A stretch of 5,657 nucleotides of DNA. Origin: Chitinophagales bacterium. Its GTDB lineage: Bacteria > Bacteroidota > Bacteroidia > Chitinophagales > UBA10324. Below, in pieces: positions 1 to 5,657 of the stretch; position 1 is the stretch's first letter, and the number at the start of each line of letters is the position of its first letter. A program made the position numbers and the translations under genes. The notes beneath the pieces were generated by a model. The model worked only from the letters and a program-made list of their open reading frames with translations. It made no database searches and had not been told where the DNA came from. The stretch is taken from contig JACCZZ010000074.1 in NCBI GenBank assembly GCA_013695715.1, positions 1 through 5,657 of the forward strand, in the 5' to 3' direction.

Positions 1-233
1 GTGATTTCGGCTGCCGCCATAATTTTTGCCATGCTCAGGTAAGATTCCTTGCTCTGTGGTGGACCAATGCAAACTGCTTCGTCAGCAAATTTCACATGCA
101 GAGATTCCCTATCAGCAGTAGAATATACGCTTACAGTTTTTATTCCCATCTCGCGGCAGGTGCGAATAACGCGCAGTGCGATTTCGCCGCGGTTGGCAAT
201 TAATATTTTTTTTAATTCAGTCTTCTTGGCCAC
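1..233 (-). CDS. accC: Biotin carboxylase subunit of acetyl-CoA carboxylase, N-terminal part (cut by window edge)
   Basis: AccC carboxylates the biotin carried by AccB, using ATP and bicarbonate, in the first committed step of fatty acid synthesis in the cytoplasm. Only the first 77 residues are present. They show the family's opening motif [20 protein letters not shown] (about residues 9-28), followed by [26 protein letters not shown] and SYL, all typical of the biotin carboxylase N-terminal domain. The ATP-grasp and catalytic regions lie outside the window. The start is GTG at 233. An in-frame TAA lies eight codons upstream with no ATG between, and the next ATG is residue 30, inside the conserved fold. 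There is no Shine-Dalgarno sequence, as is usual in this phylum. accB lies 76 bp upstream on the same strand, the common accB-accC order, so co-transcription is likely. Identification is secure. Confidence 0.95.
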   Translation of the reverse strand, partial: MAKKTELKKILIANRGEIALRVIRTCREMGIKTVSVYSTADRESLHVKFADEAVCIGPPQSKESYLSMAKIMAAAEI

Positions 234-309
234 TAAATCACTTTTGTTTTAAAGAAAGATGGCTGACAGTAATCATGATATAGGGATTGAAGATTTGAGA
301 GAGAAGAAA

Positions 310-798
310 CTAAAGCGGCTCAATCAGAAACAATGGTTGATCGTATTCTACAGGTTTCGCATTCTCCACTAATATTTTCACGATGCGCCCTGACTGTTCA
401 GCTTCTATCTCATTAAATAACTTCATCGCTTCTATAATGCAAAGGATGGAACCTTGCTGAATCTCATCTCCTATGTTTATAAAATTTGGTTTATCGGGGG
501 ATGAAGAGCGGTAGAAGGTTCCGATCATTGGTGACTTTATCGTAACGTATTGTTCACTGTCCGACGCTTGTGCTACGTTGGTATCTATGGCCTTTGAAAC
601 CGGAGGAGTTTCTGCTTGAAGTGCCGGAGCTGTAATATTAGGGGTAAGAGATTGAGACTCTTGCCGGCTATACTGTATTGGTGCATTTACATCATGAGTG
701 CGCAACATTATTTTAAAATTATCGCGCTCAATGCGGATCTCAGATATGTTTGATTTATTCAGCAGCTTTATCAGCTCCTGTATTTCTTTTAAATCCAT
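310..798 (-). CDS. accB: Biotin carboxyl carrier protein of acetyl-CoA carboxylase
   Basis: AccB carries biotin between the biotin carboxylase (AccC) and the carboxyltransferase to make malonyl-CoA. The protein has 162 residues, the usual length. Residues 1-35 form the conserved N-terminal helix and strand ([13 protein letters not shown], then [12 protein letters not shown]). Residues about 36-83 are a polar, Ala/Pro/Gln/Thr-rich linker. The biotinyl domain (about 84-162) starts at [18 protein letters not shown] and contains the biotinylation motif EAMK, with K126 as the modified lysine. It ends in the family-typical [14 protein letters not shown]. The start is ATG at 798 and the stop is TAG. 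The sequence before the start is A/T-rich without a Shine-Dalgarno sequence. accC follows on the same strand. The gene efp, often found upstream of accB in bacteria, is not present here. I see no clear promoter upstream. Confidence 0.97.
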   Translation of the reverse strand: MDLKEIQELIKLLNKSNISEIRIERDNFKIMLRTHDVNAPIQYSRQESQSLTPNITAPALQAETPPVSKAIDTNVAQASDSEQYVTIKSPMIGTFYRSSSPDKPNFINIGDEIQQGSILCIIEAMKLFNEIEAEQSGRIVKILVENAKPVEYDQPLFLIEPL

Positions 799-1173
799 AT
801 AAATCTTTTGAGTTAATAAAAAGCGAGCTCTCTGAGATATTGCTGATAGATAAACCCATTATTTCCGCTCAGCATGGTCTGTGACAACTGGCATTAGCCT
901 TATCAAGTTCAGAATGATTTTTATAATGCGAAAGATAGGCAATAATCCGAAAGCCGAGTAAAGGAGAATACCAGAGATCAAAAATCTGTATATTTGGAGG
1001 TAGTTTTCCTAGATTATAATTAACGATAACATTAAGAGTGTTCAATTAAGAGTGTTCACGTCTAAAATTGTATCTTGTTTCGCTTGTTTAAGCATGCAAT
1101 TTTTCCGGTCTATAAGTTTAAAAGATTGTTGCTTTTGGTTTCAAAATTGAAAGCTTTATAAAAAATTACGATT
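799..1173. other. Gene-free region between accB and the T9SS mini-protein
   Basis: This 375-bp divergent intergenic region shows no convincing open reading frame or tRNA. It holds a 14-bp perfect tandem duplication (1031-1058) and a minus-strand stretch resembling part of a TPP riboswitch (888-910). A possible plus-strand -7 box of the Bacteroidota type, TATATTTG, lies at 989-996, but no TTG element sits at the right distance upstream. The promoters of both flanking genes must lie here, yet none is clear. Confidence 0.6.
1031..1058. repeat. Perfect 14-bp tandem duplication
   Basis: The 14-mer ATTAAGAGTGTTCA occurs at 1031-1044 and again directly at 1045-1058 without a mismatch. It lies 116 bp upstream of the start of the T9SS sorting-domain protein. 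It may be a replication-slippage product or paired binding sites. A 14-bp period (about 1.3 helical turns) does not favour a same-face dimer site. Confidence 0.85.
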
Positions 1174-1551
1174 ATGAAATATTTTGTATTCATTTCTCTC
1201 AATGTATTTGTATTAAATTTTCTTTGTATCGATGCATCTGCACAAAAGGTTGATAATATTTCAAGTGGAGGTTCTGTACAAGAAAAATTAGATTTAGCAA
1301 GGGGTAATGCAAGGGTGTTTCCTAATCCTTCTGAAGGACCTATTGAGCTTACTTTTTATTCTGAAGTAAGTGGCAAATATGGAATCACTGTTTTCGACAG
1401 TGAAGGAAATGGATTGCTCTCAATTGATGGCGTCTCAAGTATGGGTACTAATCATATCTCTCTTGACTTGTCGGGCTATGGTCCGGGGCGTTATCCAATA
1501 TCAATTACCGGACAGGGCATTGTTGCAAAAGTGCTGGTGATAATTAAATGA
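1174..1551 (+). CDS. Small secreted protein with T9SS type A C-terminal sorting domain
   Basis: The predicted protein has 125 residues. Residues 1-23 look like a Sec signal peptide: a lysine at position 2, a hydrophobic core (YFVFISLNVFVLNFL), and an ASA|Q cleavage site after A23. A short linker (24-44) follows. Residues about 45-125 match the Por secretion tail that directs proteins to the type IX secretion system: RVFPNPSEGPIEL (48-60), a beta-rich middle with VFDSEGNGLLS, ISLDLSGYGPGRYPISI (95-111) and a final strand KVLVIIK. These are the hallmark PNP, D..G and G.Y positions. In known T9SS clients the domain is removed and the cargo released or anchored to lipopolysaccharide. Here almost no cargo precedes it. 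The start is ATG at 1174, preceded by A/T-rich sequence without a Shine-Dalgarno. It converges on the MocR gene. Function beyond export is unknown. It could be a remnant of a larger exported protein. Confidence 0.85.
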   Translation: MKYFVFISLNVFVLNFLCIDASAQKVDNISSGGSVQEKLDLARGNARVFPNPSEGPIELTFYSEVSGKYGITVFDSEGNGLLSIDGVSSMGTNHISLDLSGYGPGRYPISITGQGIVAKVLVIIK

Positions 1552-1626
1552 ACCACAGAATAGGCTGTAACTGTTTTATTCAAGAGGAAAGCCATAGATA
1601 TTAGATAGGTTCTTTGATAGGCTCAA

Positions 1627-3099
1627 TCAACTTCTTACAACCTTCTCCAGAATATCTAAGGCTTCTTCCATCTCATCAAAATCGAGTGACGCAAAGCCCA
1701 TTCGGGTAGCATTAAGGTTTTTTCCCTCAGGGTTGAAAAAGCGACCGCTTGATAAATAGAGTTCTTTTTCCCTCGTTTTTCTTGCGATCTCCGGAAGGTG
1801 GTATCTCTTATCAAATTGAGACCATATGGCCATGCCACCGGAAGGTACCTGGAAATTGATAACATCTCCCAACCGGTGTTTAAGAAGTGTGCAGAAATAA
1901 TCTCTTCTTGCATGATAGATTTTGGTCGCTTTCTTCTGATGCCTTTGAATCTCTCCATCAGTAAATAATTCAGCAATTGCTTTTTCAAGCACTGTGTCGC
2001 CCTGCAGATCAATAACTCTGCGAAGCCGTGCCATCTCTTCGATTAGGTTTTCAGGAGCTACTACGAAACCTACCCGAAATGCGGGGGCAAGACTTTTACT
2101 TAACGAACCCATGTAAATAACCATCCCATGTGTATCAGCACTTGCAAGAGGCAGCACAGGATTGCTGTCATAGTGATAATCGAAATCATAATCATCCTCT
2201 AAAACTGCAAACTTGTGCTCTTCAGCAAGCGAAAGCAGATGCATTCTTCGCTCTGCCTTAAGTGTTACAGTTGTTGGATTGTGGTGATGTGGAGTCAAAT
2301 AAACAGCACGAATCTTCTGCCGCTTGCATATTTTTTCTACATCAATGGTTACCATACCATTTTCATCAACGGGTACTGTAATTACTTTGGCTCCGATATT
2401 CTTAAACATCGCGGTAGCAGAATAATAACTGGTCTCTCCAACAACTACTGCATCATAAGGTTTTATGATGGTATGAATTGCTAAATAAAGAGCCATCATG
2501 CTGCCACGTGTCACTAAAATGTTTTCTTCAGATGCCCGTATACCCCGCGTTTCAGTAAGATGCTCGCACAATGCTTTTCGGAGGTCAATATTTCCATGGG
2601 TACCAGCGTAACTGAGATGCTTCTTATAATATTCTTTTTTCAGTAAATCACGATACGCACGTGACAGAGCCTCTACGGGCGCAATGCGTACATCCGGATA
2701 TCCCTCATTAATTTCGAGATAATATGGTTTAACACGATGCGGTGGAGGGAGAAATTTATTTTTGATGAGCGGAAATCCTGTCTGTTTTGCAAATTGAATT
2801 GGCAAGCCATCACGGCTTCTTAATTTTTTTCCCCTTACTTCAGGCATGGATTCTTTAATGTAGGTACCGCTTGATGGAATGATCTCAATCCAGCCCTGGG
2901 CATCTAATTCATCCAGCGCCGCAACAATTGTTTTACGGTGCACAAGCAGCGTTTTAGCAAGATCACGTGTGCCCGGCAATTTGCTACCCGGCTTTAGTAT
3001 CCCCTTTTTTATTTGCAGGATTATTTTATTCGCTATTTGAAGATATACGGGAGTCTTGCTCTCTTTATCAACTTCAATAACAGCATTAAGAGAAATCAT
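1627..3099 (-). CDS. MocR-family regulator: GntR winged helix fused to PLP-dependent aminotransferase-like domain
   Basis: The protein has 490 residues from the ATG at 3099. MocR proteins bind DNA through an N-terminal GntR winged helix and sense an amino compound through a fold-type I, PLP-binding domain. Residue numbers here count from the longer GTG frame (512 residues, start at 3165). The winged helix (about 30-105) contains PVYLQIANKII, KLPGTRDLAKTLLVHRKTIVA and GWIEIIPSSGTYI. A linker to about 145 follows. The aminotransferase-like domain (about 145-512) shows LTPHHHNPT (290-298), EDDYD (323-327; D324 and Y326 contact PLP in relatives), SLSKSLAP with the PLP lysine K357, and RMGF with R488, a candidate for binding the ligand carboxylate. 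The D-to-K spacing of 33 equals what I recall for GabR (D279, K312). I prefer the ATG at 3099 because close relatives begin there and a promoter box lies inside the extension. It is divergent from a small secreted protein and an exporter, its likely targets. The ligand is unknown. Confidence 0.93.
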   Translation of the reverse strand: MISLNAVIEVDKESKTPVYLQIANKIILQIKKGILKPGSKLPGTRDLAKTLLVHRKTIVAALDELDAQGWIEIIPSSGTYIKESMPEVRGKKLRSRDGLPIQFAKQTGFPLIKNKFLPPPHRVKPYYLEINEGYPDVRIAPVEALSRAYRDLLKKEYYKKHLSYAGTHGNIDLRKALCEHLTETRGIRASEENILVTRGSMMALYLAIHTIIKPYDAVVVGETSYYSATAMFKNIGAKVITVPVDENGMVTIDVEKICKRQKIRAVYLTPHHHNPTTVTLKAERRMHLLSLAEEHKFAVLEDDYDFDYHYDSNPVLPLASADTHGMVIYMGSLSKSLAPAFRVGFVVAPENLIEEMARLRRVIDLQGDTVLEKAIAELFTDGEIQRHQKKATKIYHARRDYFCTLLKHRLGDVINFQVPSGGMAIWSQFDKRYHLPEIARKTREKELYLSSGRFFNPEGKNLNATRMGFASLDFDEMEEALDILEKVVRS

Positions 3100-3125
3100 A
3101 ACCGGACTATTGTGATTATTTAAAC

Positions 3126-3156
3126 TGGTATACTCAGGTAGTCCAACAAAGGTATA
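3126..3156 (-). promoter_or_regulatory. Candidate MocR operator: direct repeats of ATACC(A/T)
   Basis: On the minus strand ATACCA (3131-3126) and ATACCT (3155-3150) recur in the same orientation, 24 bp apart; on the plus strand this reads GGTATA at 3127-3132 and 3151-3156. A shorter GGTA lies at 3137-3140. The downstream copy overlaps both divergent -7 boxes. From memory, Bacillus GabR, a MocR protein, recognises ATACCA direct repeats, which makes this a plausible autoregulatory site. The match is short, so the call is an inference. Confidence 0.3.
3147..3154 (-). promoter_or_regulatory. Probable -7 box of the mocR promoter
   Basis: The minus strand reads TACCTTTG here, a full match to the Bacteroidota -7 consensus TAnnTTTG. 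It would start transcription near 3140, leaving about 40 nt of leader before the ATG at 3099. This places the alternative GTG start (3165) upstream of the transcript. No TTG is seen at the expected -33 position, so the promoter would be weak or activator-dependent. Confidence 0.45.
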
Positions 3157-3162
3157 GCTTTG
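3155..3162 (+). promoter_or_regulatory. Probable -7 box for the small secreted protein and exporter genes
   Basis: The plus strand reads TAGCTTTG, a full match to TAnnTTTG, ending 23 bp before the ATG at 3186. Transcription would start near 3169 with a leader of about 17 nt. It directly abuts the opposite-facing mocR box, the pair forming the near-palindrome CAAAGGTATAGCTTTG. A TTG at -33 is missing, which fits a promoter that needs an activator. Confidence 0.45.
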
Positions 3163-3185
3163 CACCGTATTTAAATCATTTTACT

Positions 3186-3530
3186 ATGAAAACGATTAAT
3201 CTAATTCTTGTAATGGTAATGTTGGGAGGTCAGATAAGCTTTGGAACGGAAAGGACCAACTGTTGTCCCGATACAGCAAATAGTCGATTGTTAGCTTCTG
3301 AATTGCAAGGGGAAATGGAGTTAACAAAGAGAGAGTCTGATGCAATGGAAATAGCAGTTCCTTCACTCCAATTAATGGTAACTTCAAAGCTTTTGAAAAC
3401 TCACGCGTTGCTTGACTATATTCAAAAAGAAACAGAAAATTTACCAATAACGCCATTTACCTTTTTAAGTGTTGCAGTGGAAAAGCATTTGAATATTCCA
3501 GCGCAGCAATCAGTAAAAAACAATCGGTGA
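3186..3530 (+). CDS. Predicted secreted small protein of unknown function
   Basis: I do not recognise the family. The predicted product has 114 residues. Residues 1-20 (MKTINLILVMVMLGGQISFG) form a typical Sec signal peptide, so the protein is probably periplasmic or exported. There is no lipobox cysteine at the cleavage site. The mature part carries a CC pair (26-27), a charged stretch ELTKRESDAME (45-55), a probably helical region around 60-84, and a C-terminal FTFLSVAVEKHLNIP (91-105). No membrane helix or known catalytic motif is visible after the signal. The start is ATG at 3186, placed about 17 nt after a predicted transcription start. The EamA exporter begins 31 bp after the stop on the same strand, so the two probably share a transcript, divergent from mocR. 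Coding status rests on the signal peptide, promoter placement and intact frame rather than on homology. Confidence 0.6.
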   Translation: MKTINLILVMVMLGGQISFGTERTNCCPDTANSRLLASELQGEMELTKRESDAMEIAVPSLQLMVTSKLLKTHALLDYIQKETENLPITPFTFLSVAVEKHLNIPAQQSVKNNR

Positions 3531-3561
3531 TAAACAATATTTAACGCTGAGCACCCTCGTC

Positions 3562-4521
3562 ATGCAAACTTCCCATTCCTTAAAAGCATACCTGGCATTG
3601 GCAGCGGTATGCTTGTTTTGGGGCACTACATATCTTGCCATTAGGGTAGGTATTGAAAGCATGCCTCCCTTTTTGTTTGCAGGCATTCGGTTCTTACTCG
3701 CTGGAGCACTTATATGTGGTTTTTTCATTATGAAAAAAACTTTGTGGCCGCGTTTGATAGAGTGGAAACAAATCGTCATAGTCAGCATCCTTTTTTTTGT
3801 AATCGGAAATACCAGCGTAGTGCAGGCAGAGAAACATATTTCAAGTGGGCTGGCAGCATTGATCTGCTCTGCCATTCCCATTTGGGTAGTGTTAATCAAT
3901 ATGATAAAAGATCGGAGTGAAAAAATTAATTATTGGGTAATTAGTGGATTAATCATAGGGTTTGCCGGACTGATGATGATTTTTTACGACAACATAGGAG
4001 ACTTATCAAATCCGGGTTATTTGTTGAGCATAATTTTTCTTCTTTTTGGAAATCTTACCTGGTCTTATGGTACCGTCTATTCTAAAAATATTAAGTGGAC
4101 TACACCTTTACTTTTTGCCGCAGGTTTACAAATGGCTGTTGCCGGAATAATACTTACCATTATTGGGGTGGTAAAAGGTGAAATGCCCGATTTCAAACCA
4201 GACACCAATGGATTGCTGTCATTGCTATATTTAGCGGGTATCGGATCTGTTTTAACTTATGGGGCTTACCTCTTTGCATTGTCTAAGCTGCCCTCTACAG
4301 TTGTATCGCTTTATGCCTATGTAAACCCAGTTGTAGCTGTAGTGCTTGGCTGGCTGATTCTGAGAGAGCAGTTTGGAATATTTACATTGATTGCTATGGG
4401 TATTACTTTAGCAGGAGTGTATATAGTTAATGTAGGTTTCAATAGAAAAAAACAAAACAATCAGGTGGATGTAAAAGAGAAGTCTGGTGAAATTGCTAAA
4501 GTATTATCAGTGCGACATTGA
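3562..4521 (+). CDS. EamA/DMT-family exporter, YedA-like
   Basis: The protein has 319 residues and is predicted to have ten membrane helices, at about 8-28, 36-56, 70-88, 93-113, 122-141, 152-172, 181-204, 217-238, 246-267 and 270-292, in two homologous halves. This is the layout of EamA (DUF6) drug/metabolite transporters in the inner membrane. Motifs include LFWGTTYLAIRVGIESMPP (18-36), GIRFLLAG (41-48), and in the second half SLYAYVNPVVAVVLGWLILRE (249-269), with the family's AYVNPVVA signature. The sequence resembles E. coli YedA as I remember it. The cytoplasmic tail (293-319) is short and charged. Members export amino acids, related metabolites or drugs; the substrate here is unknown. 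The start is ATG at 3562, since the WGTTY helix follows directly. Its place downstream of the small secreted protein and divergent from a MocR regulator suggests control by an amino compound. Such MocR-DMT pairs are a common arrangement. Confidence 0.93.
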   Translation: MQTSHSLKAYLALAAVCLFWGTTYLAIRVGIESMPPFLFAGIRFLLAGALICGFFIMKKTLWPRLIEWKQIVIVSILFFVIGNTSVVQAEKHISSGLAALICSAIPIWVVLINMIKDRSEKINYWVISGLIIGFAGLMMIFYDNIGDLSNPGYLLSIIFLLFGNLTWSYGTVYSKNIKWTTPLLFAAGLQMAVAGIILTIIGVVKGEMPDFKPDTNGLLSLLYLAGIGSVLTYGAYLFALSKLPSTVVSLYAYVNPVVAVVLGWLILREQFGIFTLIAMGITLAGVYIVNVGFNRKKQNNQVDVKEKSGEIAKVLSVRH

Positions 4522-4556
4522 GGAGATAATTCTGCAAAAGCCATAGAAATTAACAA

Positions 4557-4577
4557 ACCATTGAGCTGAGAAATGGT
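4557..4577 (+). terminator. Weak hairpin after the exporter gene
   Basis: ACCATT (4557-4562) pairs with AATGGT (4572-4577) across a 9-nt loop, 35 nt after the exporter's stop codon. No T-tract follows, so it is at best a weak terminator or an RNA 3'-end structure. Confidence 0.2.
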
Positions 4578-4641
4578 GAGCGCATAAGATAGGAATCGTG
4601 TTCTTGCAATTACATCTTAAAAAGTTATTAAAAGTCAGTCA

Positions 4642-4678
4642 GAAAAGCTGAGAATTCTTACCGCTGATTGAGCTTTTC
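4642..4678. repeat. Perfect 8-bp inverted repeat between exporter and repeat array
   Basis: GAAAAGCT (4642-4649) and AGCTTTTC (4671-4678) are perfect inverted copies separated by 21 nt. No T-tract follows on either side, so this is not a standard terminator. It borders the palindromic repeat array and may mark its left edge. Confidence 0.45.
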
Positions 4679-4682
4679 GCGT

Positions 4683-4833
4683 CACCGGTGGTTTCGACAG
4701 GCTCAACCCCCGGTATGTCGGTGCCTGAGCTTGTCGAAGGCACACTTGTATTGTAAAGCTTATATTGCCTGAGCTTGTCGAAGACACATCTTGTATTTGT
4801 AGAGGTTTTGTTGCCTTAGCTTGTCGAAGGCAC
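4683..4833. repeat. Array of palindromic intergenic repeats (core GAGCTTGTCGAAG)
   Basis: Three direct copies of a 23-nt unit with core GAGCTTGTCGAA lie at 4721-4743, 4765-4787 and 4811-4833, with start-to-start distances of 44 and 46 bp. The first is bounded by GTGCCT and AGGCAC. The third has TAGC instead of GAGC. The sequences after copies 1 and 2 are also related (ACTTGTATTGTA and TCTTGTATTTGTA), so the period of about 45 bp includes the spacer. An inverted copy, TTCGACAGGCTCA (4693-4705), faces the first direct copy at 4726-4738 and forms a 13-bp stem with one G-U pair and a 20-nt loop. A perfect palindrome CACCGGTG (4683-4690) sits at the left. The core is of a kind widespread in bacterial intergenic regions and resembles REP-type elements. 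No transposase is visible here. Confidence 0.8.
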
Positions 4834-5008
4834 ATTTGCATGTTTCTTATTAGCCGCATCAATGCAAACTATTATGCCATGGGCATTCATTAAGCTCGAT
4901 CAGAGCCCTTCCTGAATCTTCGATTACTTGTGTTAAGCCTGATGAACTAAACTCAGAGTGACACCGCACGAAGGTTGGAATCAGGATTTACGGATCATTT
5001 CAAATCGG
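4834..5008. other. Gene-free stretch before the rRNA promoter
   Basis: About 175 bp separate the repeat array from the A/T-rich rRNA promoter region. I see no coding region or RNA gene. The only structure is a small hairpin, ATGCC-ATG-GGCAT, at 4874-4886. The sequence could be decayed coding DNA, but no family is recognisable. Confidence 0.5.
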
Positions 5009-5043
5009 CCACTATAAATTTTTAAATTTTTTTTCAAAAAGTA

Positions 5044-5073
5044 TTTGCAATTCAAGAAAAGTATTTACCTTTG
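5044..5073 (+). promoter_or_regulatory. Ribosomal RNA operon promoter (Bacteroidota type)
   Basis: TTTG at 5044-5047 and TACCTTTG at 5066-5073 match the -33 and -7 elements recognised by the Bacteroidota primary sigma factor (TTTG, about 19 bp, TAnnTTTG). The spacer is 18 bp. Runs of A and T directly upstream (about 5014-5040) look like an UP element. Transcription should start near 5080, giving a leader of about 180 nt before mature 16S rRNA. This is the strongest promoter in the window. Confidence 0.85.
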
Positions 5074-5125
5074 TGTCCCGCTTTTGAAAAAGCATCTCCT
5101 CAAACAGTTCTGATTTAATATTTTT

Positions 5126-5176
5126 GGAATTAAAATGGAATGATTTTAATTCACGAATTCCATAATAAAATGGAAT
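5126..5176 (+). promoter_or_regulatory. Leader RNA with two alternative hairpins
   Basis: In the rRNA leader GAATTAAAAT (5127-5136) pairs perfectly with ATTTTAATTC (5143-5152) around the loop GGAATG. ATTCCAT (5157-5163) then pairs perfectly with ATGGAAT (5170-5176) around the loop AATAAA. A second copy of ATGGAAT (5135-5141) overlaps the first hairpin and could pair with the same ATTCCAT, while GGAATT (5126-5131) could pair with AATTCC (5156-5161). The pairings exclude each other. The structure may guide processing or antitermination of the rRNA transcript. Confidence 0.5.
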
Positions 5177-5178
5177 CA

Positions 5179-5188
5179 TGTTCTTTGA
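5179..5188 (+). promoter_or_regulatory. boxA-like antitermination element
   Basis: TGTTCTTTGA in the rRNA leader resembles the boxA element (E. coli rrn TGCTCTTTAA), where NusB and S10 assemble on the nascent RNA to prevent premature termination. It lies right after the second leader hairpin and about 75 nt before 16S rRNA, a suitable place. The match is short. Confidence 0.45.
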
Positions 5189-5263
5189 AGTATTGGAAGT
5201 AAACAACAAAGCCAGCATTAAAAAAGGTAAGTGTTTCAAGCTAGAATTAACTCAAGTTTTTTT

Positions 5264-5657
<394 letters not shown>

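Noticed and set aside
49..252. Plus-strand open frame of 67 residues
   Set aside because: It is antisense to the conserved start of accC and has no family-like features.
1552..1626. Bidirectional terminator between the convergent genes
   Set aside because: Only a 4-bp GGCT/AGCC pairing is visible with no T-tract, so no terminator can be supported.
1656..2012. Minus-strand open frame of 118 residues
   Set aside because: It is an out-of-frame shadow inside the MocR coding region, whose own frame carries all the conserved motifs.
2215..2484. Plus-strand open frame of 89 residues
   Set aside because: It is antisense to the PLP-binding domain of the MocR regulator; composition is not protein-like.
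3196..3456. Minus-strand open frame of 86 residues opposite the small secreted protein
   Set aside because: It lacks a signal peptide or recognisable motif, while the plus-strand frame has a signal peptide and a well-placed promoter box.
3510..3899. Minus-strand open frame of 129 residues
   Set aside because: It is antisense to the conserved first half of the EamA exporter.
4721..4833. CRISPR array
   Set aside because: There are only three copies of a 23-nt unit, the spacers of about 21-23 nt are related to each other, one copy is inverted nearby, and there are no cas genes.
4635..4862. Minus-strand open frame of 75 residues with CLRQAQAPT and GLSLSKPP
   Set aside because: It is the translation of the palindromic repeat array; such peptides arise wherever this repeat is read through and are not genes.
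5012..5239. Minus-strand open frame of 75 residues with a signal-peptide-like start (MKHLPFLMLALLF)
   Set aside because: It runs antisense across the rRNA promoter and leader hairpins. The hydrophobic start is likely to be chance from A/T-rich DNA, and no homology is visible.

Overview
The window is most likely from a Bacteroidota genome, probably near Chitinophagia/Sphingobacteriia. Four things point there: a protein with a type IX secretion (T9SS) C-terminal sorting domain, promoter boxes of the Bacteroidota type (TAnnTTTG, with TTTG upstream), A-rich start regions without Shine-Dalgarno sequences, and a 16S rRNA 5' end with Bacteroidota-like sequence. The class-level placement is from memory of 16S sequences.

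Layout. Positions 1-798 (minus strand) hold the acetyl-CoA carboxylase pair: accB (biotin carrier) followed by the first 77 codons of accC (biotin carboxylase), which runs off the left edge. Positions 799-1173 hold no gene; they contain a perfect 14-bp tandem duplication and a short stretch resembling the 3' half of a TPP riboswitch. Positions 1174-1551 (plus) encode a 125-residue secreted protein that is little more than a signal peptide and a T9SS sorting domain. Convergent to it, about 1627-3099 (minus) encodes a MocR-type regulator (GntR winged helix fused to a PLP-dependent aminotransferase-like domain).

Divergent from the regulator are a 114-residue predicted secreted protein of unknown function (3186-3530) and, 31 bp further on, a ten-helix EamA/DMT exporter resembling YedA (3562-4521). 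The two divergent promoters appear to abut back to back at 3147-3162, beside repeated GGTATA motifs that could be the MocR operator. The regulator, small secreted protein and exporter therefore look like one locally controlled unit: a PLP-linked amino compound is probably sensed and exported. The ligand cannot be read from the sequence.

Positions 4522-5263 contain no convincing gene. They hold a small array of inverted and tandem copies of a palindromic repeat (core GAGCTTGTCGAAG, 4683-4833), then a clear ribosomal RNA promoter (5044-5073), a leader with mutually exclusive hairpins and a boxA-like motif, and the first ~394 nt of 16S rRNA, cut by the right edge.

Nothing here proves a new system. 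The best leads are the MocR/small secreted protein/exporter unit with its compact shared promoter, the cargo-less T9SS sorting-domain protein, and the switchable-looking rRNA leader.
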